This document shows, piece after piece, positions 16,500-25,188 of a DNA stretch of 34,877 bases. The stretch's first letter is position 1. Each line of letters opens with the position of its first letter. A program made the position numbers and the translations under genes. The notes under the pieces are model-generated. The model was not told where the DNA came from, ran no database searches, and saw nothing but the letters and a program-made list of their open reading frames with translations. Origin of the DNA: Sphaerobacteraceae bacterium (GTDB lineage Bacteria; Chloroflexota; Chloroflexia; Thermomicrobiales; Thermomicrobiaceae); the NCBI GenBank assembly GCA_007695115.1, contig REEK01000083.1, positions 1 to 34,877 of the forward strand, given 5' to 3'.

Positions 16500-17018
16500 A
16501 TGGCCGAAGCGTTTCCCCAGCCGGAACGACAGGAAGATGTGCTGGCCAACATTCGTGATGCGCGTGCCGAGCTGGAAGCATCGTTTGCCGGACTCCCGGA
16601 AGCGGTGCTCGATGGGCCGACCACTGAGGGAGGCTGGACCATCAAGGACCATCTGTCTCACATCGCCGAATGGCAGCGCCGGGCGCTGGCGGTACTCGAC
16701 GGAAAACATATGTGTGAAGGGTTCCGGTTAGACCAGGAGACGTTCGAGAGTTTCGAGGATGTCCACGAGCTGAACGCCTATCTCTATCAGCGGAACCGTG
16801 ATCGATCGCTGACTGATGTGATCGAGGACTTCCGGGCCACGCACGAGATCGTTGAATCCCGGGTGGCCGCGATGAGTGATGAGGATCTCCAGAGCGAACT
16901 CACCGCACCCGGGCCGATTGCCGCCCGATTTCCGAGAGCTGTCGATCTGGTGAACTTCAACATCGCCCGGCATGATCGCTCCCACATCGGCGATATTCAG
17001 CAGCTGGCCGGCCTCTGA
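16500..17018 (+). CDS. DinB-family four-helix-bundle protein (first of tandem pair)
   Basis: A 172-residue DinB/DfsB-type protein. The ATG at 16500 has GAGGAGG 6 nt upstream. The motif GGWTIKDHLSHIAEWQRRAL gives His51 and His54. The C-terminal motif RHDRSHIGDIQ gives His158 and His162. His54, His158 and His162 fit the metal triad of the superfamily. Members include thiol-dependent transferases and damage-induced proteins; the reaction here cannot be told. The next gene encodes a paralogue of exactly the same length. Confidence 0.86.
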   Translation: MAEAFPQPERQEDVLANIRDARAELEASFAGLPEAVLDGPTTEGGWTIKDHLSHIAEWQRRALAVLDGKHMCEGFRLDQETFESFEDVHELNAYLYQRNRDRSLTDVIEDFRATHEIVESRVAAMSDEDLQSELTAPGPIAARFPRAVDLVNFNIARHDRSHIGDIQQLAGL

Positions 17019-17160
17019 CCGTATCCGCTCATTACGATCTGGTGCGTGACAGCGCCGGTACAATAAGCACCGAATCGACAGTGGCAGGCATCATGCTCCG
17101 AGTTCCACTGGACCGCCGAGTCCCGAGATTGATTTCAACAGGGTCGCAGGAGAGGGCTGG

Positions 17161-17679
17161 ATGAACGAATACGACGACATGTCAACGGGCGCCGAAGAGG
17201 TGCTGGAAGATGTTCACGCTGCTCGAGCCGAGATCGAGGCGATTATCGAGGAGTTGTCACCGGAACAGATGACCCAGGCCACTGACGAAGGTGGGTGGGC
17301 CATCAAGGATCATCTGATCCACATTGCCGAGTGGCAGAATCGCGCCATCGGTATCTTTGAGAACCGGACGTCATGGGAATCGCTGGAGATCGACGAAGAG
17401 ACCTATCGCTCGAGCGATATCGACAGCATCAATGACATTATCTTCAAGCGGCATCAGAACCGCGATCTGAAGAGCGTCCTGACTGAGTTCCGCAAGAGCC
17501 AGGAGCGAGTGGTCCTGACACTGGAACAGTTGAATGAGGACGATCTCGAACGCCCGACGCCGACCCACATTCGGGATGAATACCCGCGCCTGATCGACCT
17601 GATCGAGGCGAACTTTGCTGGACACGATCGGGACCACGTAGAGGACATTCGCCAGCTGGCCAACGAGCCACTGGACTAA
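17161..17679 (+). CDS. DinB-family four-helix-bundle protein (second of tandem pair)
   Basis: A 172-residue paralogue of the preceding gene, with GGWAIKDHLIHIAEWQNRAI (His51, His54) and GHDRDHVEDIRQL (His155, His159). The metal triad is conserved. AGGAG lies about 10 nt before the ATG, and a TACAAT -10-like box at 17059-17064 suggests its own promoter. Equal length and shared motif spacing point to tandem duplication followed by divergence. Function unknown. Confidence 0.85.
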   Translation: MNEYDDMSTGAEEVLEDVHAARAEIEAIIEELSPEQMTQATDEGGWAIKDHLIHIAEWQNRAIGIFENRTSWESLEIDEETYRSSDIDSINDIIFKRHQNRDLKSVLTEFRKSQERVVLTLEQLNEDDLERPTPTHIRDEYPRLIDLIEANFAGHDRDHVEDIRQLANEPLD

Positions 17680-17693
17680 TTCGATTCCTCGGA

Positions 17694-17724
17694 GAACGGC
17701 AGGGGATGCACTCCTCTGTCGTTC
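17694..17724 (+). terminator. Probable terminator after the DinB pair
   Basis: GAACGGCAGGGG pairs with CCTCTGTCGTTC (12 bp with two G-U pairs) around an ATGCACT loop. The downstream sequence is only moderately U-rich. Confidence 0.6.
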
Positions 17725-17785
17725 CGCCTTCTCAGGTACTCAGAACGATTCCAGAACGCTCTTACTCCTCAACTCGTGCACCGTG

Positions 17786-17794
17786 TGCTAACCT
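17786..17794 (+). promoter_or_regulatory. Extended -10 promoter before the GNAT-like gene
   Basis: TGC-TAACCT lies 117 nt before the GTG start at 17912, without a clear -35 box. Confidence 0.42.
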
Positions 17795-17911
17795 GCATCT
17801 ATAGCACTCACCCAAGTCTTGTTCTCCGGGGCGGAATGCTTATCGTCGTTTCTGCAACAGCAGTCCTCGCCGCTTGTAGATCCATGACCGTTTCGTCATC
17901 GGGAGGCACTC

Positions 17912-19072
17912 GTGATCGTCACCAGCGTTGACCATACAACTCTGTCCAGCTCTCCGAGCGATTCGTTTCCTGCCTGGAAATTCCGGCTTGGCCGGGAACC
18001 GGCAACCGCGCAGGAGCAAACGCGGTTCACCGCAGACCTCGCACGGCTAGATCTCGGTGAGGGGATCTGGAATGTATTCAATGCCACGCTGCAAACCAGG
18101 ACGAAACACTCCCGCCCGCTGGCGCTTCGCGCCTACCATAACGGCTCGCTTATTGGGCTCGCTCTTATCTACGAATGCCGGAAGACCGGTGAGTGCTTCT
18201 TCGACCCTCCCGTTTCGACAATGATGGACATGCCCGGCATTCCTATGTTCGTCTGGCTTCGCTACGGCACCACTGTAGACCACTTCACCAATCCAGGCTT
18301 TGTCGCGGAAGGGATCGACCGTCAACTGTTCATCGAGCAATCCATTGCCCGTCTTCTGCGGCATTATCTCTACGGCACTGTGGTCGAGTACCGCGCGTCT
18401 GCGGCGTTCGATGGGGCAGTGAAGCTGCCGTTTGTCGACAGCGGCGTCATCGATCTGGACGGTATGGCGTCAATTGACAGCTACCTCGCGCGTGCGAAGA
18501 ACCTGGCCAGGAAGCTGAAGAAATTCCGAAACAAAGGTGGAGAGATCCGGGTGATTCAGGGAGCGATGCCTCCGGAGTTGATCGCTGCCGCGCTGGAAGC
18601 ATTCGACACGCTCACAATCGGGGTGCGGACACCGTTCCAGGACAACTATCTGAACATGGCGAAAGCCGGCCTGTCTCAGGAGTCAACAGACAAGGTACAC
18701 ATCGTTGCACTACTGAATGGCAGATACGCTGGACACCAGTCATTCCTGCACTCAGGGGACGGTCTCCATTGCCAGGCTGGTGTGTTCGATCGCCGTCACA
18801 AATCTACCTATCACGCGTACGAAAACATCATTGTCAGCAGCGTGGAATACGCGCTGGAACACAACCTGCAGCGAATCGACTGGGGTCCCGTGATCAACGA
18901 GACCAAAGCCAAAATGATGACCGGGTTCATTCCGTGTGAGAACAGAACCTATGCTCGGTACCGACCTGTCGCGGCGGCGCTTCCACTTATCCTGAAACGA
19001 TCCAAGCTGTCTCCGGAAACACTAGAACCGTGGTGCAACCTCGGGAAGCAACCCCCTCTCAAGTTTGTCTAA
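17912..19072 (+). CDS. GNAT/FemAB-like acyltransferase (BioF2-like)
   Basis: A 386-residue soluble protein. The GTG start has GGGAGG 5 nt upstream. Its architecture is a double acyltransferase fold: the N-terminal half covers about 20-190, and the second half has KNLARKLKKFRNKGGEIRV followed by GRYAGHQSFLHSGDGLHCQAG near 265-285 and the conserved-looking end RIDWGPVINETKAKM. This resembles GNAT proteins of the CelD/BcsL and FemAB type, which attach acyl or aminoacyl groups to polysaccharide or peptidoglycan precursors. I am sure of the broad fold only. A ThDP enzyme gene follows after 95 bp. Confidence 0.7.
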   Translation: MIVTSVDHTTLSSSPSDSFPAWKFRLGREPATAQEQTRFTADLARLDLGEGIWNVFNATLQTRTKHSRPLALRAYHNGSLIGLALIYECRKTGECFFDPPVSTMMDMPGIPMFVWLRYGTTVDHFTNPGFVAEGIDRQLFIEQSIARLLRHYLYGTVVEYRASAAFDGAVKLPFVDSGVIDLDGMASIDSYLARAKNLARKLKKFRNKGGEIRVIQGAMPPELIAAALEAFDTLTIGVRTPFQDNYLNMAKAGLSQESTDKVHIVALLNGRYAGHQSFLHSGDGLHCQAGVFDRRHKSTYHAYENIIVSSVEYALEHNLQRIDWGPVINETKAKMMTGFIPCENRTYARYRPVAAALPLILKRSKLSPETLEPWCNLGKQPPLKFV

Positions 19073-19167
19073 CTCGTTCAGCGTGTTCTGGCTCGAGCCC
19101 ACTTCTCGCCGAATGGCCTTATACTGGATTGCGCAGCCACTCGTCCGTGCAGGGAGGGCAACCAGCT

Positions 19168-20856
19168 ATGCGCCAGTCGCCAGCGGCAATCACCATCGAC
19201 TGTCTCCGACAGCAGGGGGTTTCGACAATCTTCGGGCTCGATGGGGATCACGTCATCTATCTCTACGATGCCCTCTCGGATGCGCCAGACATCGACGTTG
19301 TTACTGTGATGCACGAGAACAACGCCGCAATCGCTGCCGAACTCTACGGACGCGTAACCGGCAGACCGGGTGTAGTGATGCTGACGGCAGGACCGGGCGC
19401 AACCAACAGCCTCTCCGGGATCGCCGGAGCCTACGCGGCCGGAGTGCCGATCGTCCACATCACTGGAGGTGTCGCCCAGGACGCAGCTAAAGAAGCGTTC
19501 CATGGGGTAGACGATCCGAATTTTCTGCAACGGGTCTTCGAACCAGTCACCAAGTGGTCGGTACGGATCGAAGATGCTAACGAGATTCCGACAATGATCG
19601 CGCTCGGCTTCGACATCGCCACCCGAGGCAGACCCGGACCAGTTCATCTGGAGATCGCGGTTAGCGCTCTGACCATGGACCCGATCGAGGCCCCGGACCT
19701 CGACGTTCCTCTTCTGCTGCCCGAAGAACTCGTGGTGGAACCGAATGGACTGGTGGCACGGATCGATGCCGCAGACAGAGTCGCCATTGTCGCCGGCAAG
19801 AACGCATTCTGGCCGGAGGTCAGCCAGTCTCTGGTGTCGCTCGCTGAACACCTGCAGGCACCTGTGCTCCACGTCTGGGATTCGCATGGCGCGATGCCGA
19901 CCGTGCATCCGCTGTCACTCGGTCTCTGGCGTGAGGGGAACAGCAACGAATTCGTGGAGCAAACATTCGATGAGTCGGATCTGGTGCTGGGAATCGGTGT
20001 CCGGGCCGGAACAGAGTCGGAGATCGGTCTGAGCAATCGTCTCGGTGAGCGGTTCGTGACAATCGATGCAGTCGACGAACCGAATGTTGATCAACACATC
20101 AACGTATCATCGATCGATGCGCTGTCGAGCACGTTGGACCAGATCGTTGAATCGACTCGAGAGCGGGAAACGAACCCGGCGATCCTTGATCGGTGCGCGG
20201 AAGCGAGGCAAACGTTCCAGGCTGGTCTGGCAGTCGAGATCGAACGCTATCAGGATGATCGCCCGTGGCCGATTTCACTCGCACTGGAGAGTCTCGACCG
20301 GAAGATCGATACGGACACGATCGTGGTCAGCGACGTCAGCAACGTGAAGATCTGGGCGCCAGTTCAACTGCGGACCTACAACTCGCTGACGCATCTGCAG
20401 TCCGGAAGCTGGGGCGCGATGGGGTATGTCGTTCCCGGAGTCCTCGGGGCGGCACTGGCCCGGCCAGATCGCAAGATCGTCGGCATCGTTGGAGATGCAT
20501 CCTTCCTGATGGGCTCCAATGATTTCGGGACGATCTGCGCACTCGGTTTGCCGGTAGTCATCGCGGTTCATGCCGACCAGCAGATCGGGATGATCTACTA
20601 CTCGCTGAAGCAGGCGTTCGGGCGTACTTACAAGACCGATGTCCCGCCAGTCGATTTCATCAAATACGCCGAAGCATTCGGGGCAACAGGGATTCGGGTG
20701 AATGAGCCGGAAGAGATCGACGCCGCCTGGGACGAGGCACTCAGCGCCACAGGCCCGGTGCTGATCGAATTCCGGGCCGGGCACGACTTCCCGCGGCCAT
20801 ATCCGATCCAGCGAATTATCGAGCAGGGGCGTGAGCGCCTTCAGGCGAAGACGTAA
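19168..20856 (+). CDS. Thiamine diphosphate-dependent enzyme, acetolactate synthase/decarboxylase-like
   Basis: A 562-residue protein with the three POX-type domains: pyrimidine-binding (1-165), central (about 190-320) and pyrophosphate-binding (about 370-540). The catalytic glutamate is in VMHENNAAIAAELYGR. The Mg-ThDP motif begins GDASFLMGSNDFG; 27 residues after its Asp comes HADQQIGM, where the family has NNGxxGM, so the second metal-ligand Asn is Asp. I chose the ATG at 19168 with GGGAGGG upstream. No acetolactate synthase small subunit adjoins it, so a biosynthetic IlvB role is doubtful; a 2-oxoacid decarboxylase or lyase is equally likely. A TATACT -10-like box lies at 19120-19125. Confidence 0.85.
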   Translation: MRQSPAAITIDCLRQQGVSTIFGLDGDHVIYLYDALSDAPDIDVVTVMHENNAAIAAELYGRVTGRPGVVMLTAGPGATNSLSGIAGAYAAGVPIVHITGGVAQDAAKEAFHGVDDPNFLQRVFEPVTKWSVRIEDANEIPTMIALGFDIATRGRPGPVHLEIAVSALTMDPIEAPDLDVPLLLPEELVVEPNGLVARIDAADRVAIVAGKNAFWPEVSQSLVSLAEHLQAPVLHVWDSHGAMPTVHPLSLGLWREGNSNEFVEQTFDESDLVLGIGVRAGTESEIGLSNRLGERFVTIDAVDEPNVDQHINVSSIDALSSTLDQIVESTRERETNPAILDRCAEARQTFQAGLAVEIERYQDDRPWPISLALESLDRKIDTDTIVVSDVSNVKIWAPVQLRTYNSLTHLQSGSWGAMGYVVPGVLGAALARPDRKIVGIVGDASFLMGSNDFGTICALGLPVVIAVHADQQIGMIYYSLKQAFGRTYKTDVPPVDFIKYAEAFGATGIRVNEPEEIDAAWDEALSATGPVLIEFRAGHDFPRPYPIQRIIEQGRERLQAKT

Positions 20857-20891
20857 TACCCGTCCCTGGACCTATTCTCATTGGCGTCGAC

Positions 20892-20934
20892 CGGTAGACC
20901 GGCGACCTCCGTGTCGCCCCATTCCGCGAACCGG
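20892..20934. repeat. Second copy of the CGGTAGA dispersed repeat
   Basis: A 43-bp match to 6379-6421 with few differences, including the GGCGAC/GTCGCC hairpin. The right half of the longer element is not conserved here. It lies between the stops of convergent genes. Confidence 0.65.
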
Positions 20935-20992
20935 CCTTGTGGGGCGAGGGATAGGCTATGGGGCCTGGACGGAAGTGACTTTCAAGCGGGAG

Positions 20993-21244
20993 TCAGGCAG
21001 CTGGCGAGAAACCGAGTCTGTAGAACGTAGGCTCCACGTCCGACTCCGGACTGTGCAGGATCATCGGGAACGAGGCGGTTGACGGCTGCTCGATCATCGA
21101 TTCCGGCTGGGGATTCTCACGCTGTTGCTCCATGCTGGACAGGTGCTGGGCACGCAACAGGAGGATGTAGAAGATCAGTGACATTGCCGCAACAACGAGC
21201 ACGATCATCAGAATCCAGCCACTCAGATCTCCACGGCGACGCAC
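20993..21244 (-). CDS. Small single-pass membrane protein downstream of the heme synthase fusion
   Basis: An 83-residue protein beginning RRRGDLSGWILMIVL, with one transmembrane helix (about 10-31) and a hydrophilic tail rich in Pro, Glu and Ser. I chose the GTG at 21244, which has GGAG 8 nt upstream; an in-frame TTG at 21262 is possible. It lies 58 bp after ctaAB on the same strand and is probably co-transcribed. Small membrane proteins often accompany cytochrome oxidase genes, but no family match is recognised. Confidence 0.55.
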   Translation of the reverse strand: MRRRGDLSGWILMIVLVVAAMSLIFYILLLRAQHLSSMEQQRENPQPESMIEQPSTASFPMILHSPESDVEPTFYRLGFSPAA

Positions 21245-21302
21245 AGTAAGAACTCCGATCAACCAGTCAGTCTCGCCGGCAACTTGCGTGATTCAACCAC
21301 GC

Positions 21303-23132
21303 CTAGCCGAACCAGACCATCCGGTCGATAACCATCGCCAGGAATATGAAGGCGAGATAGTACAGCGAAAAGAAGAACACGCGCCGGGCTGCTGCGTCAG
21401 ACGGATTAGACGAGAGCTGCCAGGTTCGGAGCAGGAAGATTCCACCCAGTACCACGGCACAGGTGAGGTAGAACAGACCCATGAACTGAAGCGCAAACGG
21501 GAAGAGGCTGACGATGAACAGCATCACCGTATAGAGAAGAATATGCCGCCGGGTTTCCGTATCACCGTAGATCTCCGGGAACATCGGCACTCTGGCTTTT
21601 TCGTAGTCACCTCGCTTGTAAAGCGCTAGCGCCCAGAAATGCGGTGGCGTCCAGTAGAAGATCACCGCGAAGAGGATCAGCGCCGGGACTCCGATCGAGT
21701 TGGTGACCGCAGCCCAGCCGATCATTGGCGGAACCGCACCGGCCGCCCCACCGATCACGATGTTCTGCGGCGTCGCTCGTTTCAGGTACTTGGTGTACAT
21801 CACCACATAGGCGAGGTTGCCGGTGAGCGCCAGGATCGCGGTCAGCGGGTTCACGAAGACCACGAGAATGTAGATCGCCAGCACACTCATCGTGATCCCG
21901 AAGATCACCACCTGTACCGGAGCAACCCTTCCGGCCGGAAGCGGTCGCTTACTGGTCCGGGACATGAGTCCATCGATATCGCGATCAATGTAGTGGTTCA
22001 ATGCGCTGGCACCACCAGCCGACATTCCACCACCGACCATCGTCCAGAAGATGAGGTCGATCGACGGCCAGCCCGCGGCAGCGATCAGCATTCCGCCCAG
22101 GGTGGTTATCAGCAGGAGAACCATGATTCGCGGCTTGGTAAATTCGACATAATCCGCCCAGGTTTCCCGGAACGGACGCGCGGCCGGGGCGTGATCCGCC
22201 GTCCCGAACGGCAGGCTCATCGGCACCATTCGATCGAGTACGGTGGCCCCGATCAACAGTCCCCAGATGACTCCGGCAACGCCGAGATGTGCCGCGCTGG
22301 CGATCGGGTTCTGATCCGACCAGACGGTGGCAGCACCAATGAAAATCTGCGCCGCCATCAGCACCGCAGCGGCATTGATCAATCCTCGGACTGCCGCCAT
22401 ACCGGGGTAAAACCGCCGGGCGAGCGTCGCGGCAACCAAAATTCCAATCGTCGCAAACAGGGCAACCCAGCGATGGGACAGATGCAGATCAGTAGCGGTA
22501 AACCCGCTGGGGAAGAGCTGTCCATCACAGAGTGGCCAGCCGGTGCAGGCACCAGACGCCGCTTCACTGGTGGCAATCGCACCACCGGCGATGATCAACC
22601 CGAGCACGGCAACAGCCGATCCACCGGCGATCCAGCCGAACTGCGTAAATCCACTGGTCGGCTTGAGTTCGACCTGATTGACTCGGAGAATCGCCAGAAT
22701 CGAGGTAATAACCAGAATCGCCAGCAGGATCTGCATCGAACCGATCCGGCTCAGCGTCAGATCGAGCGAGGTGCCGCTGAAGGTCAGTCCAGCGATGACA
22801 CCCATGACGAGCGCAGCGATGACTGGCAATACAACGTAGGCACGGGACAGCTGACGAATCGACCAGCCATGATAGATCAAGAGTGCCAGCGCAACGGTGA
22901 GGCCGGTCAGCGTACCGCGGAGGCCGAACTCGACTGCCGCCGTCCATGACCAGAGCGACGCAGGCTCCGACGCACAGAGATACCAGTCTGCGGTGCAGCC
23001 GAGGCCAGTGCCGGCAATCCGGACTATGCCCTCGAGCAGCACAAGCAGAAACGCCAGCACCGTCGCGGTCATCGCAACGGTCTGGTAGCGCTTCAGAGAA
23101 GATTCAGTATTCGGCTGGTCCGGTGCAGTCAT
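21303..23132 (-). CDS. ctaAB: Fused heme A synthase-like (CtaA/COX15) and heme O synthase (CtaB, protoheme farnesyltransferase)
   Basis: A 609-residue integral membrane protein. The CtaA part (1-310) has the extracytoplasmic Cys pairs Cys46/Cys53 and Cys196/Cys202. Its second half keeps the heme ligands His220 (LSHRW) and His282 (AAHLG). The first half keeps Glu68 but has Leu71 and Gln134 where the family has His. The CtaB part (about 325-609) is a UbiA prenyltransferase with NHYIDRDIDGLM (Asp383, Asp387) and YTKYLKRATPQN; it farnesylates heme b. Such fusions are known in Thermus and Chloroflexota. A product role in cytochrome oxidase assembly is expected, although no oxidase genes are in the window. 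Confidence 0.93.
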   Translation of the reverse strand: MTAPDQPNTESSLKRYQTVAMTATVLAFLLVLLEGIVRIAGTGLGCTADWYLCASEPASLWSWTAAVEFGLRGTLTGLTVALALLIYHGWSIRQLSRAYVVLPVIAALVMGVIAGLTFSGTSLDLTLSRIGSMQILLAILVITSILAILRVNQVELKPTSGFTQFGWIAGGSAVAVLGLIIAGGAIATSEAASGACTGWPLCDGQLFPSGFTATDLHLSHRWVALFATIGILVAATLARRFYPGMAAVRGLINAAAVLMAAQIFIGAATVWSDQNPIASAAHLGVAGVIWGLLIGATVLDRMVPMSLPFGTADHAPAARPFRETWADYVEFTKPRIMVLLLITTLGGMLIAAAGWPSIDLIFWTMVGGGMSAGGASALNHYIDRDIDGLMSRTSKRPLPAGRVAPVQVVIFGITMSVLAIYILVVFVNPLTAILALTGNLAYVVMYTKYLKRATPQNIVIGGAAGAVPPMIGWAAVTNSIGVPALILFAVIFYWTPPHFWALALYKRGDYEKARVPMFPEIYGDTETRRHILLYTVMLFIVSLFPFALQFMGLFYLTCAVVLGGIFLLRTWQLSSNPSDAAARRVFFFSLYYLAFIFLAMVIDRMVWFG

Positions 23133-23167
23133 GGTTTTCGCCCACCGTGTCGCGCAGTGGATACCTT

Positions 23168-23194
23168 CTGGCGTTGCTCAGTGAACAACGCCAG
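23168..23194 (-). promoter_or_regulatory. Perfect inverted repeat in the leader of ctaAB
   Basis: CTGGCGTTG and CAACGCCAG form a 9-bp perfect stem with a 9-nt loop, 36-62 nt before the ctaAB ATG. It could be an RNA hairpin or an operator. Confidence 0.4.
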
Positions 23195-23323
23195 TTCAGG
23201 TGCAATGATACAGAAGGGTAGTCGCCGCAGGAATATCAGTTCCGTTACAGATTACTCAGGAATTCCCCGATAGCTCTGACCACGGGTTACACCTGCGTGG
23301 CGAACACTCCGATCGGACGTCGC

Positions 23324-23791
23324 TCAGGCCTTTGCGGTCTCGACCAGCTGATCCAGCAGTTTCTGGTCAGCCCGGTCATCATTGATAAGTGCCCGGCAAT
23401 ACTCCCGGATGGACATCTTCCCACGCGGGCCGCTGTGCTCGGCGTCGATCGTCTCGTCATCAACCTGGCGCACCAGTGACAACGTTGCCTCCCGGGCCGT
23501 TCCGAACTGCGAGAGCAGGATGATCGGGGTCACACCGGTAGCAACCAGTTCATCCAGCACCGCGGCTTGCGTCTTCTCATCGATGTTGGACGCATCTTCA
23601 CCCATGGACATGATCTTGATGGCCTGGGATGCGTTGTACTCCCGGTTTCGCATCCGATTCAGGATATCCCGCACGGTCTCACCATTGTCGGCTTTCTTGT
23701 CCGCGATCGCTGCGAGATCGACGCCACGAAGCTTGAGATTCAGATCTCGATAAATCTCAATCATCTCATTCAGGATTTCCTGATCAGGCAT
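23324..23791 (-). CDS. Divergent DinB-like helical protein
   Basis: 155 residues from the ATG at 23791, which has GGTGGAG 6 nt upstream; an in-frame GTG at 23803 overlaps that ribosome site and is less likely. The layout resembles DinB/maleylpyruvate isomerase N-terminal domains: ETVRDILNRMRNREYNAS, then a helix with ATLSLVRQVDDETID, then GKMSIREYCRALINDDRADQKLLDQL. The family His residues are missing, so metal binding is unlikely. The assignment rests on pattern only. A TATAAT box lies about 55 nt upstream. Confidence 0.6.
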   Translation of the reverse strand: MPDQEILNEMIEIYRDLNLKLRGVDLAAIADKKADNGETVRDILNRMRNREYNASQAIKIMSMGEDASNIDEKTQAAVLDELVATGVTPIILLSQFGTAREATLSLVRQVDDETIDAEHSGPRGKMSIREYCRALINDDRADQKLLDQLVETAKA

Positions 23792-23844
23792 TGTCGACTC
23801 CACCCTTCATCTATATGAATTCATTCCCCCGTCAAGTGCCGGGA

Positions 23845-23850
23845 ATTATA
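23845..23850 (-). promoter_or_regulatory. Consensus -10 box for the DinB-like gene
   Basis: TATAAT on the minus strand, about 55 nt before the ATG at 23791. No good -35 is seen at 17-18 nt. Confidence 0.4.
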
Positions 23851-23959
23851 GTCTGTATCCGGCATTCACGGTAGTGCCTGACCAATATTGTCAGGAACTC
23901 TGCGCGATTTCCACCCAACGCCGGCCAAAGACTGCGTGCATCGCAGCTTCCCGACCGGT

Positions 23960-25063
23960 TCAGGAACTCATGCCGAACTCTTCACGAATTGCTGCCAGGA
24001 CGACCTTCTCCTCGCCCGGTTCGATCGTCTGCGGATTGAGCGCAACGGCAATCTTCTCATCTTCACTGACGGCGATCCGCGGATTCCGATTCCAGAGCCG
24101 CTCCACCAGCTGGTTGCGGTCGAGCGCGGCCTCCGGGCCCAGATTCAGAATCGCCCGCGGATGTGGCTGACCGGCCTCGCTCGGGAATCCACGCTCACCG
24201 GTCACCCCGGGGATATCCTGGACCCCATCCAGCCAGTATTTCACCACGTCCTCGTAGCGCTGGAGCAGAGCTGGCTCATCCTGAGACATTGACCATTCCA
24301 GCGCTGTCAGGATTCCGGCAATATCTTCCTTGGCGACCTTCATCGGCCGGCCTAGCGCCTGATTCGGTGCGCCATGCACGCTGCAGCCAAGGATGATGTC
24401 CCGCCGGCCGAGAATCAGCCCAGTCGTCTGTGGGCCGCGCAGCCCTTTGCCACCGCTGAAAATCGCGACATCGGCGCCGAGCTCACGAGTGAAATAGGAG
24501 AGGTTGCTCATCGGAGGAATCTGTGCCGCTGCATCTACGATGACCGGTACCCGGAGTTTCTTCGCTTCCCGGATGACGTCCGCCAGCGGTGGCGAGGAAT
24601 CGGACAGGCTGCCCGCAAACCAGAGAATACAGGCGGTACGCGAGGTAATGCCGCCGATGAACTCGTCGAGATCACCACCAACTTCGACGATCTTCGCCCC
24701 GGTGATATTGGCCGCGTAGCGATAGGGGCTCGGCTGATCCGGACGACAGAGCACCTCGTTGCGCTCGATCCCTTCAAGCTGCGGAAACACGAACCGGTCA
24801 TCCGGCTCGTTTCCGGCGATACAAGTCGCCACCGTCAACGTAATCCCCGCAGCCGCACCACTACAGATGAACGCCGCTTCATTGCCGGTCATTTCCGCGA
24901 TGCGTTTTCCGGCAAGTTCCTGGAACTCGAAGAGGTCGATAAAGCTCGTGGATGCCTGCCGCATCGCCTCGACCACCGGTTCAGGCATTCGTGACCCACC
25001 GAGCTTGGTCAGAGTAGCCGATGCATTGATTACAGGCCGGACGCCGAGTTGCTCGTAGATCAC
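23960..25063 (-). CDS. PLP-dependent enzyme of the SelA/DgaE-like fold
   Basis: A 367-residue fold-type I PLP enzyme. It opens IYEQLGVRPVINASATLTKLGG, typical of the group holding SelA-like proteins and D-glucosaminate-6-phosphate ammonia-lyase (DgaE). The PLP lysine is Lys206 in FSGGKGLRGPQTTG, and Asp177 (VIVDAAAQ) should contact the pyridine nitrogen. Bacterial SelA is about 460 residues with an N-terminal tRNA-binding domain, which is absent here. The likely role is therefore lyase or ammonia-lyase chemistry on a sugar or amino acid rather than Sec-tRNA synthesis. A possible weak hairpin, CCTGAC/GTCAGG (23877-23895), follows the stop. Confidence 0.82.
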   Translation of the reverse strand: MIYEQLGVRPVINASATLTKLGGSRMPEPVVEAMRQASTSFIDLFEFQELAGKRIAEMTGNEAAFICSGAAAGITLTVATCIAGNEPDDRFVFPQLEGIERNEVLCRPDQPSPYRYAANITGAKIVEVGGDLDEFIGGITSRTACILWFAGSLSDSSPPLADVIREAKKLRVPVIVDAAAQIPPMSNLSYFTRELGADVAIFSGGKGLRGPQTTGLILGRRDIILGCSVHGAPNQALGRPMKVAKEDIAGILTALEWSMSQDEPALLQRYEDVVKYWLDGVQDIPGVTGERGFPSEAGQPHPRAILNLGPEAALDRNQLVERLWNRNPRIAVSEDEKIAVALNPQTIEPGEEKVVLAAIREEFGMSS

Positions 25064-25188
25064 GGGGAATTCCCTCCAGGTCGGGTCATGCGCGAAACGG
25101 CCGATACCGGCACTCTACCCGGGTCGCACCGGCTGTGCAAGATAGTCACGAAATCGGACACATAACCACGATATGAACCGGGTGCCTA

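Noticed and set aside
23960-25063. Calling the PLP enzyme selA (Sec synthase)
   Set aside because: It is about 90 residues shorter than SelA and lacks the N-terminal tRNA-binding domain; its start matches the DgaE-like group.
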